Assembly: GCA_024305405.1 (NCBI GenBank)
Contig: JAKNDB010000088.1
Coordinates: forward strand, 2,932,001 to 2,996,000
Direction: 5' to 3'
Source: Dirofilaria immitis
Taxonomy: Eukaryota; Nematoda; Chromadorea; Rhabditida; Onchocercidae
Length of the DNA: 64,000 bases
Below the pieces are notes generated by a model. The model was not told where the DNA came from and did no database searches. It worked only from the letters and a program-made list of their open reading frames with translations. The position numbers and the translations under genes were made by a program. Position 1 is the stretch's first letter. The number at the start of each line of letters is the position of its first letter. This document shows, piece by piece, positions 50,810-64,000 of the stretch.

Positions 50810-53800
50810 TAATAATTTTTTGATATCAATTCTAATACGATAATAATTTCTTAGTAAATATGATACACTGAATATTGCAGCATTTCTCTGCATAAATCCA
50901 AAAAAACATGATTTAACAAAAAGCAATTTTTCTGATTTTTCGAGAAACGTTGTAAAATCAGACGTTTGCTTATTTTCTATAGATTTCTCTTATCTACGTA
51001 GTTTTTGCATACCTTAATATGCAGTCTATAAATAATAATACCTACACATATAATATGCGTTGATTTTATAAATCACTTGAGAATATGTGAGTGATGCTGA
51101 ATAATATATCATTTGTGAATTTCTATTAAGTTGATTCTGATTGTCATTTACTCCAAACTTTTCTGTTGCTCTCTTTTTTTTTAACTATAATAATAATAAG
51201 TACTCAAATGAAATATGTTTCCTATAATCGAAATTTAAAATCATAAAATCAAAGTCTAATGAAACATTATTAAAAGCAATAATGTAAGTAGTATAACATT
51301 TATTCAAAATAATATATCAAATGACTGACATTAAACTTTCAAGATGACGTTATTTAATCCTACTAAAATGTTTCACTCTTAATACTTTAATGTGACACAT
51401 GTTTTTACAATAATATTGAAAAGTTCAATGAGAAAGTTGAGATATAAAATAAAGTTAATAGCTAGTAGCAGCATTGGCACTATATTTTCAGATGTTTTAA
51501 TTACGGCAATGTTTCTAGTTTTTATTTGTCAATAAATCAACGTATCTAAATTCTGAGTGTTTGCAATTTTGCTCAACGTTAAATTTAAAATAATAAAATT
51601 ATGACGTCAACTAATGCTTAATTATACTTACAGAAATCGATATATGAAATTATGATAGCCTTTAATTAGGATAGCCTAATTAATGATCATAGTAATTTGA
51701 ATAATTAAATCACTAATACAATAATTTTCTTCTTATTCAATTTATTAGATAAGTCTGAAATAATGACTACATTTATTGCTAAAAGTTCCATTGACAACAA
51801 TTCCGAATTTTCGATTTAATTGCATAAAATGCTGGCGAGTCGGAATATTTTATCAATAGCTTTCTAATGAAGAATCAGAATGTAAATTTTGCGAATTAGC
51901 GATCTGATTAATTATACACTTCTATCGCAGTATCAAAAAATGATATTAAGTTTTTAATTAATTTTTACGCTAATTCCTAGGCAATAAATTGAAATCGTTC
52001 CTTTGTGTTTTGATTTATAAATTAATTATCAAAATTTCAATTCTTAATTTCATAAAGGAAACATGCCCTTGCTGATAAATACTTTTCATTACTATAGATA
52101 ATAATATGATATTCTGATAATAATATAATACAATTTATAACTATCCACTCTAATAATATAAAATAATTTTTATGAATTAAAATAATCACTTACAAAATTT
52201 TTAGAAGATAATTAAATACTGAATAAATTAGATAACTAGTTTTTGCACAGAATTTTTGAATAGTGAATAATGACGTAAAATAGTTATAACTTGTTGATGA
52301 GTGTAATATAAAATCAGAATTGCATTAAAATTTTGAAACTTTCTCACTCACTCACTAAATTTATTTATTAATTCTGAGCTTCTCATTCTAAATTTACTTA
52401 TTAATTTTTTTAATAATTTATTTTTTATTTTATCCATAATTAATTCATCATTTTATCCATATCATTAATATGTTTATTTTCCAGAAATATTATTGTATTT
52501 AACATATATTCTACTAAATCAGGTTAATAGTTAATAGTAATTTTTAATTTATTCACTCATACTCTTTTGAAATGAATGGATTTGTTAAAATTTATTTCTA
52601 ACCAAAACTTTTAATTTCGATTTGAAAAAGGAATACTAAATAAAGCAATTGAACTTTATTATATCATAAATGATAGATAAGTCAATGTAAAATTGAAAGA
52701 TTCGAGAGACGAAAGTTGAAAATGAGCAGAAAGAGAATTTCCCCTTTTATGAGTAAATATATGGAAGTGTCAATTCAACACTTTTTGAAAAGAGTGAAGT
52801 GCCTCCTTCTTGTTGTAAATAGAAAAATTTATTCTTTGAATTTCAAATATGAAATGAAATGATTTTTAGTATCGGAAACTTTTCTATTTCCTATTAAATG
52901 ATGATCAAAGAAGCTGATAAGTTAAAATATCGATCGATGAAGTTTGATTTTTCAGATCTAAAATTAACCTACCGATCTCAATAAATTGATATTTTTAATT
53001 TTATAAGGGAAAGGAAAATTCAATCAATTCGATTAATTTCTATCCATTTTTCGGATTTTTCGTGATCAATCTATCATAAAAGAACGAAGCATATGCCTAT
53101 TTTCTGTCTTAGAAAAATTTTCTTGGACAAAAAAATAATTGTTCTGATGATTAATATCATATATATATTCGTTGCTATTATTATTGCTTACATAATAATT
53201 AATTATTGATCGCCATTATTTTTGTTTTTCTCGTTCGTATTTGAATGGTGGAAAAAAAAAAAGAAAATATTTTTGTTTTCCGAATAATCAAAAATAATTT
53301 AAATTGTTAATGTCTCTATTTGTACCTTTTATGTTGTCATTATTACATTTTAAAATTTTTAGTGAAAATTTAATTTGATAAAAGCAGCTTCTACTAATCG
53401 TATTTTTATTAAACATTTCAATAGTTCCTGACTATTATTATTAGTTGACATTATCATGCTATCATCACTATTTTCATTTAAAATTCTTTATCATCTAATT
53501 TAAAATTTGATTTTATCTTTATGCTATATTTCCTTAATGTATTGGAAAATTTTTCTTCGTCAACAAAATGTTTTAATATATCATTTTTAATTAATATTTT
53601 TTAATTAGCTTGAAAAATTAAATAAAAATAACATTTATGAATGAAAAATACTGAAAAAATTATTCATAAATGCATATTCCGTATTTTTAATTAAAACGAG
53701 AAAACTTAAAAAAATGTTATAATTAATTGTTAAATTAGTACTTAAATATTCTTATAAAAAATTTAAACAAATTAGTTTGTTCTTTTAACAAATGAATTAA

Positions 53801-54968
53801 AAAAAAAGGAAACTTTTAGAATTGAATAAATCGAATGAGAAACAAGTTCAATTCGTAAACTTAGAAGAGCTGAGAAAAAAGCTTATCTTGGAAGTAGTTG
53901 AAATTGTTATATACCACCTGCTGCTTTATTTTTATTCATATATATGTTATATATAAATTTGACTATTGTCTATCAATTGGCCATATGTTTGGAAAAAAAT
54001 TACAACAACCAAAGAAAGAGAAGAGAAGATTAGAAAAAGAATTTAAGTATGTAACAATTAAACGAATTTATGTTGAAGAAAAAAGTTACTTGGAAAGGAA
54101 AACAAGAGAGAGAGAAGGAAAAGAGAAGAGTATTTCAGGCGGTGTTTGAATCTGTTGCTATCAGAAATGACAACCTAAATAAACACTTTCTCTCTTAACA
54201 ATATTTGCCGAGAATTTCAATCGGAAATTTAACTCTTCAAAAATTTTGTGTAAAATTTGAAATTATCTCTTTTCTTTTATTAGTCTAATTAGTTGAAAGT
54301 GTTGACGAAAAATTAGCCTTGCTGAAATGTTTTTTTCAACAATTTTCCCTTTTTTATATTGCTATTGTTTTCTATATTAAATAAAATATAATTAGTGAAA
54401 TTTGTAAAATAAAAAAAAGCTGTAAATTCTTGAAAGATTATTTGTTTCTAAGAATGGATATAGCGTTTTTCAATAAATTATAATTTTTAACTTTAATAAA
54501 AATAAGATATATGAATAGATGAACAATGATAGAATAGAATTGAAATAAATCATTTAATTTCAATTTTTATCACCAGATAGCTTTAAGCTTTGCTTCATTT
54601 TGCTTGCAGCTAATATCGATAAGATTTCGCGATTCTTAGTGCAATGTAATGATATGAAAGATAAAATGCTAAGGATGAATGTAGCTATATCAGAATTTTT
54701 TCGTCTTACATAAATTTTACTTATTTAAGACTCCACCTTCTCAATTATAAAACTACTGCAAAATATTCTCGAGAACGGGATAACTACCTTCGTTCAACAA
54801 TATATGCAACAATTATATGCTATACTCCTTATCGACATTTAGCATTGACTTATGATTTATAGTCTTATATCAAACAGATAATAAAATAGGCCGTTAAGCA
54901 AGTAATATTACAAGCCTATTAGAGTGTATAGTCTTATAAGTATTATTATATATCTATTTCTATGTACG

Positions 54969-55017
54969 TTACGTGTGTGTGTGTGTGTGTGTGTGTGTCT
55001 CTGTGTGTGTGTCTGTT
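54969..55017. repeat. (GT)n microsatellite
   Basis: About 20 GT dinucleotides broken once by TCTCT and once by TCT. Confidence 0.9.
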
Positions 55018-55103
55018 TATTTGCATTTATCCGCATATTTATCGAAATTTTTGATTAATAAATAAAAGTTGAATGAATATATTTTTGAAATTAATAATTT
55101 ATT

Positions 55104-55171
55104 GGATGTGTTTTTCTCTCTCCCTCCCTTTCTCTCTCTTCCTCTCCTTTCCTCTCTCTCTCTCTCTCTCG
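55104..55171. repeat. (CT)n-rich microsatellite
   Basis: Imperfect then perfect CT repeats about 450 bp upstream of the exchanger's first coding exon. Confidence 0.85.
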
Positions 55172-55582
55172 CTTAATAATAATTTTCATTATGCCAATTA
55201 CATATTAAAATTTTGTCCAATTTTTTTAAATTTTCATTGATTTATTCCTATTTATTCATTTGATGCTATTTTTGGTCGCCCATCCATCTATTTATCATTC
55301 ACCAACCAATTTTCCAATCTTATTGACTTTTATAAATTCTATCCTTGAATTAGCTGCTTTCTCTTTCTCTATCATTTTATCCTCTCCATATCATTTTTAT
55401 AAATAAAAATTAAAGCTTAGAGAAATAAATTATCACGCAAAATTTGCGATTTTATTCGATTAAAAAATATATATTCTTCAATTTATATAATTATCATATG
55501 GATCATTAAAATTTATTGAATATTTTTAATTTGCTGAATTTTATATTTGCTATTAAATGATTCATTGAAAAAGTTTTTTGTA

Positions 55583-55597
55583 TTTTTTATTTTTCAG
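55583..55597 (+). promoter_or_regulatory. Acceptor / candidate trans-splice site before the NCX start
   Basis: TTTTTATTTTTCAG directly precedes the exon that carries the first ATG, 34 nt downstream. No upstream coding exon was seen, so this could be where a spliced leader is added. An ordinary 5'-UTR intron is equally compatible. Confidence 0.5.
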
Positions 55598-55631
55598 TTT
55601 AATATCTCGAAGTTGGAAGTCATTAATTAAA

Positions 55632-58600
55632 ATGCCGAGAACAGTTAACATGGAGAAAATTTTCTTTTCTGTTCATTTGAATTATCATATGCGAACCATA
55701 TGGATTATTGTTGTATGTTCATCTTTAATTGATTTAGTACAAGCAGATCAAAATTATACAGGAGAAGCAGATTCTATCAAGAATTGTGTTGATGGTATGA
55801 TTATACCTATTTGGTAAGTTATATTTTTTCCTATTTCAATTTCCTGACATTTATTAATCTTGACATGATGGCAAAAAATTAATTAGTATATAGTCATTAA
55901 ATTATTTATTTTTTTTTGGTAAAAATATACGAAGATATATATAAAAGAAGTTCATAAAAAAGCATTTATATATGATATTTGTCAGCCAAATATGTAAACA
56001 AATAAGTTTAAAAAAATTTTGCTAAATTTTTAATTTTTATTGTCAAAACTCAAAAGGAATTTAAATGAAATTCTTAATTCTTTTATAATTTTTTTGTAAT
56101 TTCATTATTCATTCTATTCGATATTTTCAGATACCAAAGTTTAAATCGAAATCAAACTGAAATGAATGGCCAAATTATAATTTGAATAAAAATTTTTAAA
56201 ATGCAGAAATTTCAACATGAAATAATAATTTGTTCCAGGCGTCCATTTCTGCATTTAAGCACCGGAAATCGTATATTTCGTGGTATAATATTCTTTATTG
56301 TGATTGCCTATCTATTTCTAGGTGTATCTATTGTTGCTGATCGTTTCATGTCATCTATTGAAGTTATAACCAGGTTTAAATTAAATTTTAAAAAAGAAAA
56401 AATCTAATGGATTAAAATAAAACAGCAGCGTTTAATTTCCTTCTCTTAAAAACATTTTTCAGCCGTTATTTTGTTTGTAAATAATCGATGGAAACTTTTT
56501 AATTTTTTCCTATTTCAATATTCCATCAGGAATAGTTCCTTTCCTTCTCTTTTTTTCATTTCTTCTCTTCAGTCTTTATCGATTATTTGCATATATCGTT
56601 TATAAGAGAAAGGCTCTTTTTGAATTTTTTTTTTTCAAAAATATGCTTATTTTTTTGAATTTAAAATTAAAACGATAATAGTAAATTTATTTCACTCTTT
56701 TAAAAAATTGTTGATAACAGAAAAGATTATTTATTCAGTATGGAGAGAACAGTACAGATTAAAAGGCCAAGCTTAGAACCGTTGAAAGTAAAAGTGAGAA
56801 TATGGAACGATACCGTTAGCAATCTTACATTAATGGCACTTGGTTAGTAGCTTAATTTAATTTCCTATCAATTCTTATTTATCCCGAATTTTTTAAAATA
56901 TATCATTTCTTATTTCATTTATATTTTGTAAAATTTTGAAATTGTCGTCAGAGGAATCATCGCCTTTAAATTCGAATCAAATTTCAACTGAAAATCATCC
57001 GATTCTTATACTTCTTATCAGAAATTATCTTGCTGTAATTCTTGACTAAATTTTGAAATAATTTAAAGAAAGAAGTGAAAATAAATCCAAGAATCTTAAT
57101 TAAATCGATCTGGAGAAGTTAGAAATTTCGATGTAATGAGTAAGATGAAACTACTGTTTGCTGAGAAATGTTTGTAAAGTAAAAGAAATCGTATATGTCC
57201 GTATCTCTGAAATTTGTTTGTTCAATAATTCACAATTGAGAATATAAGATAACTTCATCTATTCACACCAAAATGTCTTCAATCTCCTCGTTGCTCAATT
57301 TTGAGAAAGATGATGAATTTTAAATAATGTGTACATTATTTAGTAAACTTACAAATGATATGAGCAATCGAAAACTATTATAGCTTAATGTTAAAAATGA
57401 AACTAAGCAATTCACCAAAATTATAATTTTTCAGATTTAAAATTTCAATTAGGTTGCGAACTTAAATTATTTCTAATTAATGCATTTTTTTCTTTTCTTT
57501 ATTTCCACAAACGTTTTATCAATTACTGTTATTTAATCATACAAGAATATTGACTGCAATAATAAGAGAAACAATGAGACGATGCTTGGATTATTGAAAT
57601 TATTATTCAAAATTAATAAATCATGTATTCTTTTCAATACAATTTGGAACGAACTTCTCATTTCAGGCTCATCTGCACCTGAAATCCTCCTATCCATCAT
57701 TGAGGTAATTAATTAGTAAAAGTAAGAAGAATATTGTGACAAATAATAACAAATAATTAGTTCATTTTTCATTGCTCGAAAATTCCTTCATCTATCCGAA
57801 ATATTTATAATTTGAAGAAAAAATAAGTAATGGCAAGTTTCTGGCCATCTTGCAATTATATTCAGGCTTAAAATTTATAAGTAATTTAGAATTGGCAGTT
57901 AAATTTATCGAATATTTCTAATAAAAAGAATTATTAAAATTTTAAAGCTCATTAACCCTAACTGCAAACAAATCCCTGGATTCTTGTATTTTCATTCAAT
58001 ATTTATCATTATACTTTAAAAATGCCATTTTAGGTGATAGGAAAAGGCTTTAATTCGGGAGATTTAGGACCAAATACAATTGTTGGCTCAGCAGCGTTTA
58101 ATTTGTTCATGATTATTGCTATATGTGTAATGACTGTACCAAATGGAGAAGTTCGACGTCAGAAACATTTAGATGTATTTTGTATCACCGCAGCCTGGTA
58201 AATTTTATTGATTTTCGATAAATCGGAATCTGTCCGATAAAATTTGCTGAAAAATTTAGATTACTAGTGACATTTTTATTTTAAAAAAGTTAATTTTACA
58301 AATTTATTTTTGTTCATTATCCAATGACAATAAAATAAAGCGAATCATATAGAAGCTTTTTAGCTAATATTTATCTTTTTGGTAGACGATTTAATAATAA
58401 ATAAAAAATTGATTGATAGTTTTGAAGATTTTAAAAGATTGCCATAAATTTTGATATGAAAAGATTCGATCTCTCCATGTTCAATATATATATTTGAATT
58501 TAGGAATCGACAACTTTATTCTTGCAATATATCAAGCTGCGTATCTTTTTCAATGGAAATTTTTAATTTTAAAAACTTCGAGGATAATTTGTTTAGGTCA

Positions 58601-61600
58601 CTGTTTGCATATATTTGGATGTATTTGATATTGTCAGTGTTTTCACCGGGTATTATCGAAATATGGGAAGGTTTTTAACATTTCTCTTCTTTCCAATTAC
58701 AGTATTAACTGCTTATATAGCTGATATCAAAATCGTACAGGTTGGTTAGTTTCTTATGTATCTAATTAGTGATAATTTGTTGTTTAAATTTTGATAATTA
58801 TGATAATATTATGATTTAACCAAAGTTAAACATATATTTTCGAATGTAGAGGCGTTTCATACCGCATCGTTATCGAAGAACATCACATGGAATTATTGCA
58901 ACAAAAGGTGAAGAAATGGAAATTCTCGGAGAAAATAGCCATTTTGAAGTTAGTAGTTGATGAAATCTCTTTTATAGTTTTCGGAAAAATTCAAACTTAT
59001 TTTTAATCACAAATTTAATTGCAATTAATCACTGATTTTTTTTTGTTCTGTCATTAATTCCATGACTTATCATTTATCACCAATAAAGACTTGTTTAAAT
59101 TTCATCTTATATTTTTCTACTTTGCTTGTAGTTTTATCTAGTATTGAATTTGAAGAAAATCCCAAAGTTTCTCAGATTTTTTCCAATTTTCTTGAAATTT
59201 GAGGATAATATAATTGATCCTTCTGTAAAAGCATTCGAAGATAATCGAAAAGTGTTTATCGAAATTATGCGCGAAATCAGGAAAAAAATCCACAAATTGA
59301 TCCAGTTGAACTGCAAAAACAGGCCGAATACGAAATGATCACTCGTGGTCCGAAGTCGAGAGCTTTTTACAGGTAATTGAGGCTCAAAAATTATTTAGCG
59401 TATTGAGGTTATAAAAGTCAAATCTCATAAGTTCGTTATGATAAAGCAAATAGTAATAATAATCGATAACGACAATAATATCTTTTAAGTTTTCTCGGAT
59501 AAAAAAATCAAATTTTTCGTTTGCTTATTACTACTGATGATTAATTACAGTTCTAACGATGAACTTGTTAGGGTAATTTAGAGTTCAAGCAACTAGACGA
59601 TTAATTGGTGGTGGACATATCATAAGAACACGACTTGATAAAGAACATCATAAATGTGCTAAAGCCGTATGTTTCATTATTTTTTTTTTTTTTGAAAGAA
59701 ACAAATTTTGAATGACTAAAAAAACTTTCCTCGTTTAAATTTTACAAACATTTTTTTTTAAATGAATTCATCTAAATTATTAGCAAAGAAATTATTTAAC
59801 CATAACACAGATCAGCAAATCATTATGATCATAAGCCATTAACATGGATACAGGTTTATTTCTAGGCGTTTTACGATAGGATATGTTGAATTTTCAAAAT
59901 TGACGAGTGTAGAAAGAAGTACATAGTTGTGAATTATAATGAAATGAGAATGAGATGAATATCCGATGTTTACAAACAATATTTTCTACTTCCTTTTAGA
60001 AAGTCAAAGATTACAAAGTTGTAATGTAATGAAATGAATTGATTGTATACTTAGTCGATGAAAGATTTATTATTGTACACTATATAATATCTAATGGCAC
60101 TTCTTAAATTATTGAATTTATTCAAATTACTTGAGTTAAGAATTTGCCTCATATATCTTTCTATTTGGAATGGATTGATTTATTTAATAAATAATCTTAG
60201 TAACAAATAAGCTAATTAATATTTGAATTTAAGATTGTTCAAGAGCAAAAGGAACAATCACGAGCAAATACCTGCAGAATATTTTTTGATCCAGCTCATT
60301 ATACAGTGCTTGAAAATGTGGGAACGTTCGATGTTGTAATCGGACGAGATGGTGGACCTGAAGGACTTACAGTAATGGTTGATTATTACACTGAAGATGG
60401 TACTGCTAATGCTGAAAATGATTATATTCCACTCAAGGGGACACTAATTTTCTATCCAGAAGATAAAACAAAAGTTAATAATTTTATGAGCATATGAACT
60501 GTTAAAATGAAAGATAAAATTAATTAATTGTACTTGGAAATAGCAAAACATTTGCTATGACCAAATTTTATCGTTGCAATAATTCATTTAAAATTACAAT
60601 AGAATTTTTAAAAGTTTGAATTATTATAGACACTGTATTTCAACATTTAAATTAAAAATTTCAATTATAAAAAGAATAGCGTTTGCAGAAAATAACGATA
60701 GAAATTGTGGACGATGATGTTTTTGAAGAAGATGAACATTTTTATTTGCACTTGAATAATTTAAAAGTGTGCACTAAAGATGGCCTGGTACTAGACCCAT
60801 TAAAACTTGGTGGTGTACCATTAGCTGTCCTGGAACTTCCTTCAACAGCTACAATCATGATTCTTGGTTTGTTCGAATCCTATTTATTTCCTAATTCAAT
60901 TATCATAAATATTCTCTTCCGTATCTGCGAAAGAAATGCTATCAATATATTTGTCCTTGTGACTATTTGTCTGCATAGTTCTTTATTTACCCATTCTTAA
61001 GTTTAAAATTTTTTATTTTATATTTTTCGAAAGAGCACATTTCGAAAATCCGAAATGCTATCAAGATCAAAATTTATAGATGATGATCATGCTGGTATAT
61101 TTTCTTTTGAGCAGGATCATTTCCAAATTATTGAAAACTGTGGTCATTTGTCGCTTAAAGTACAACGAAGTTCAGGATGTCGTGGCAAAGTTATTGTACG
61201 GTATAGGTAAATTCATTGAAATTTTATTAACAACAGAGTTATTTTATTGTTTTAAAAGAGAAAATTTTGATAAATTATCTGCAAGATAATTACCATTGAA
61301 ATGCAGAAAATATGCTTTCGCGGAAGAGTTTGTTTATTCGATTAATATTTGATGTAAAAAATTCTTGTTGTTTTTAGATATTTTCAATCCTAAAAATAAG
61401 TTTGTATTTTATATTAAAATATACTAATGCATATTTTTAAAAGATATATTTACATAAAATTTAAGAATTGAATTTCTTTTTAAGATTATAATATAACTCG
61501 CAATTTACTAAATTTCTCTAAACTTTCAAAAACTTTGATAAAGTCGCGAAAAAAATTGGATGCATACTTTTAAGTTTTATATAATTTAAGAAGATTAGAA

Positions 61601-63266
61601 AAAGGCTATTATTGAATTTGGCAAATATTTTATCAACTAATAAGAAGGAAAAGTTCGTTTTATAAGTAAGCAAAATAATATTACTTTTTTGCAATGAATT
61701 AAGAATTTTGAATTTGAACTAAGAATTTGAATTACTTGAATTAAGTACTTGAATCTTGAATTTGAATTTGATTTTTCCTTTTATTTTCCTTTATTTCTCT
61801 AATTTTTGCAAAACATTGAAATAATCCACTTTTAATGTTAATTTTCCATTGTTTTTTCAATTTAAAATAATATATTTGATGCAAAAATACTTCACATTTC
61901 ATATAGCTTCTTGTATTTGTTTAATATATATTTTCGAGGAAAATACCAATAAATTGTTACTTTTCAGGACAATTGATGGTACGGCTTTACGTGGAAAACA
62001 TTACGAACTTGAAGAAAGTGAAGTTACCTTCGAAGACAATCAGACTGAGTAGGTTATGATGAATAGAAAAGAAATCTATTAAATAGTGTGGATTCAAATT
62101 ATTCAAATTTATTTTCAAAATTATTATTTAGAATTTACTGAGTTGAAAAAAATCTTTTTCAGAGCATTCATTGAGATAGATGTAGTGGATACTGAACAAT
62201 ATGAACGCATGGATTATTTTTTTATTGTACTTGATCAGCCTATTTGGACCAGGAAGATGTCAGGTAACTCTAGCGCTTTCCAGGATTATTATATCTTAAA
62301 AAATAACCATAAATTGCGATTAGCTATATTAATTTGTTAAGCAATTTAAATCATGATTCTAACGTTCTAATGTTATTTAATATTTTTGCATTAAATTATC
62401 AGGATAATGATATTCCTCATATGAGTAAGCCTGTTATAGTAAAAATAATTTCGAAGATTAATAATACATTTTGTCTCTCACTATTGATAAAAGAATCCAA
62501 TAAATGCATAGTGATGATGATAAAACAAAAATGGTCATAAAAATGGATTTTTAAAAGCCATTATTTAGAAATGATCAATTTAGATGTGCGAAAAGTCCAA
62601 AAGCGTTTCTTGAAACGAATGGAACGAAAGAGGAAGGAATCATTGAGAAGTTTGAAGAGCGGTGAAGAATCATTTGATTCTGAAGGTATACTACATGAAA
62701 TAATAAAATAAATTTTTATAACCAAATGAATTTTATTCGCTGATATCAACTTTGATTGAAACTGTATTTTTCTTGAATTCAATACTTTTACTTTTTTGTA
62801 ATTGCACCTTTATTTCAAAAAAAAAAGTTATAAATCTAGTAAAATTATTCAAAATTCATGCGAAAAATAATCTTTTTTATGATGATCTATGATTTGAATA
62901 GTATAGTATATAAATGTGAAAAATAAAAAATGATCGCTTGTCGAGATTATTCTTATAAGTCATAAAATCATTCTGTCTAATAAGTTTTAGTAAGATTTTC
63001 AATATTTTGTTTAATCTCGGAAATTAAAACTGAAAGAGATCAAAATTCCAGAAAAATAGAGTCATGAAATATCTTTTCTATTTTCCGTTGTTTATATTAT
63101 GGAATACATTTCTTTCTTTCAGATAAAAATTTAGTAACTTCAGCAACATCAATATATCCATCAACATCCTCTGTTGGTTTAACTCACACTTCCTCTTCTC
63201 CAAATCTTATTCAACTTTCCAATCTTTTCAAACAACGAATGAGTTCTTGGAGCAATCGAGACGAAG
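55632..63266 (+). CDS. ncx: Na+/Ca2+ exchanger (NCX/Calx), N-terminal part
   Basis: Plasma-membrane antiporter exporting Ca2+ against Na+ entry. Exons inferred: 55632-55813, 56239-56373, 56721-56842, 57667-57704, 58034-58197, 58597-58740, 58850-58948, 59132-59372, 59582-59666, 60234-60473, 60689-60866, 61080-61206, 61968-62048, 62163-62263, 62584-62685 and 63123-63266. About 728 codons: leader (TIWIIVVCSSLIDLVQA), VADRFMSSIEVIT, alpha-1 repeat (MALGSSAPEILLSIIEVIG, GPNTIVGSAAFN), cytosolic loop (SRAFYRVQATRR), Calx-beta 1 (EDGTANAENDYIPL, DDDVFEEDE) and Calx-beta 2 (DDDHAGIF). The loop then enters a basic, Ser-rich linker. The alpha-2 repeat is missing, so the gene continues past the window, or a short form ends at TAA 63275. 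Oddities: T5 at 58672-58676 and A7 at 59282-59288 are each one base short. The frame of the first 28 codons of exon 8 is ambiguous. Confidence 0.88.
60300..61100 (+). other. Calx-beta 1 Ca2+-sensor domain (exons 10-11, start of 12)
   Basis: Begins near ENVGTFDVVIGRDGG and carries EDGTANAENDYIPLKGTLIF, IEIVDDDVFEEDEHF and the terminal DDDHAGIF. Acidic residues of the DDD and FEEDE segments are those that bind Ca2+ in animal exchangers, and they are retained, so the sensor is probably functional. Confidence 0.85.
62402..62438 (+). other. Possible skipped or misphased exchanger mini-exon
   Basis: Between ATTATCAG and the donor-like GTAAAA the reading DNDIPHMSKPVI is open, but joining it to the preceding exon (phase 1) gives an immediate stop. 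Exon 14 to exon 15 splices cleanly without it. It could be an alternative exon affected by a sequence error, or chance. Confidence 0.3.
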
Positions 63267-63277
63267 GTTTTCACTAA

Positions 63278-64000
63278 CCTTTGACCATCATCTTTGTTAA
63301 TTGTTAACTGAAAGGAATACTTTCTTCTTCATTTATATAATTATGATTAATCGCTTACTTACTTATATTACAATTGCTTTCAATACTTTAGTGTTTATTT
63401 ATCAATGATTTGTTTTCTTAGGCAATAATTATCAATATATTCAACTTTCCTAATGAGAAGAATTTAGATTACTAAGATTACTTCTTTTATGTTGCTCTAT
63501 CTGGCATGATTTATCACTGAAGAAAAAAAAAGCTTTAAAATGATTAATTATGCTATCATTTAATTTTAGATAAGAATCGATATATATTGAGATTAAGCAT
63601 AAAATTTTAAATTATGATATTACATCTAAAATGCCACCAATATTAGGCGGAAAGTTCATTATCAAAATATGATAATATCACTTTTCATGTAATTTAGAGT
63701 TTTTCCTTTTTCATCTCCAAAATTACGTAAACTTGCCTTGTAATTGAATTAAGTAAAAAAATTAAGGGCATATAACATGAAAAATATCGTTATATGCTAA
63801 TATTATAAAAATAAGAAAAGCTAATATAGTTCTAGTAATGAGATAAGAAGTATTTTGATTTCTATTTTTGATTTCCTTATAAGATTTTAAATAATAAACA
63901 TAAATGTTTTTATAATTAATTACTGCTTCTATTTTATCTTCTTCAAGATTGAAGCATATATTGGCTCTTTAAATCCAATCATTTCATTATCAACTTAGCT
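63278..64000. other. Probable intron or 3' region of the exchanger gene
   Basis: AT-rich without recognisable exon. The next exchanger exons (end of the loop, alpha-2 repeat) are expected downstream of the window edge. Confidence 0.5.

Larger units (their letters stand above)
45383..55590. other. 10-kb intergenic / 5' region, no gene seen
   Basis: No supported exon. It contains short tandem repeats (listed separately), a nested inverted repeat at 50613-50697 (13-bp outer stem ATGTATTATATCA, inner AAACTTTC stem-loop), and microsatellites close to the exchanger gene. Open frames at 46063 and 53898 lack splice or family support. Confidence 0.45.

Noticed and set aside
53898..54149. 83-codon open frame with Lys/Glu-rich tail
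   Set aside because: Composition-driven; no splice signals, homologue or conserved pattern seen.
60868..60886. GTTCGAATCC, resembling a tRNA B box
   Set aside because: No A box or cloverleaf stems upstream; it overlaps an exchanger exon end and intron.

Overview
The window looks like nuclear DNA of a parasitic nematode, most likely a spirurid or filarial-type worm. It is very AT-rich. Its genes are split into many small exons joined by GT-AG introns of roughly 50-650 bp. One gene encodes an MLT-10-type moulting protein, a nematode-specific family, and sequences closely resembling the SL1 spliced leader occur three times. Genus cannot be decided from the sequence alone.

Layout: 1-16.7 kb is repeat-rich and essentially gene-free. 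It holds a TTA microsatellite, a 33-bp minisatellite (about 3.0-3.8 kb), a CATA/TATG tract whose polarity flips, a 38-copy 31-bp satellite (4.9-6.1 kb) and several diverged tandem repeats. At 16.7-17.1 kb lies the last exon of an unidentified membrane protein. 20.7-25.3 kb is an island of decayed material: C2H2 zinc-finger remnants, a 51-bp-arm foldback, SL1-like sequence and short duplications. 27.9-31.1 kb holds a Failed-axon-connections (Fax/FAXC, GST-fold) gene that appears broken. 32.3-32.9, 38.0-38.6 and 41.3-41.8 kb hold related copies of a dispersed element. 41.1-45.4 kb is an MLT-10-family gene ending in a strict 10-residue Ser-Pro repeat tail. 45.4-55.6 kb is intergenic. 55.6-63.3 kb carries most of a plasma-membrane Na+/Ca2+ exchanger (NCX): signal peptide, alpha-1 repeat, both Calx-beta Ca2+ sensors and part of the cytosolic loop. 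Its C-terminal alpha-2 half lies beyond the window. All identified genes read on the + strand.

The most notable patterns are: (1) in three unrelated genes, five coding A or T homopolymers are each exactly one base too short for the conserved frame, pointing to systematic assembly undercalling or, less likely, transcriptional slippage; (2) SL1-like sequences with shared upstream flanks sit inside dispersed repeats; (3) substitution-type lesions hit the Fax gene (in-frame TGA, lost acceptor AG) and the MLT-10 gene (AT instead of GT donor). The genes have no evident functional link to each other: one is moulting/secretory, one neuronal/GST-like, one Ca2+ transport. Exon boundaries were read by eye from splice signals, codon phase and family resemblance.
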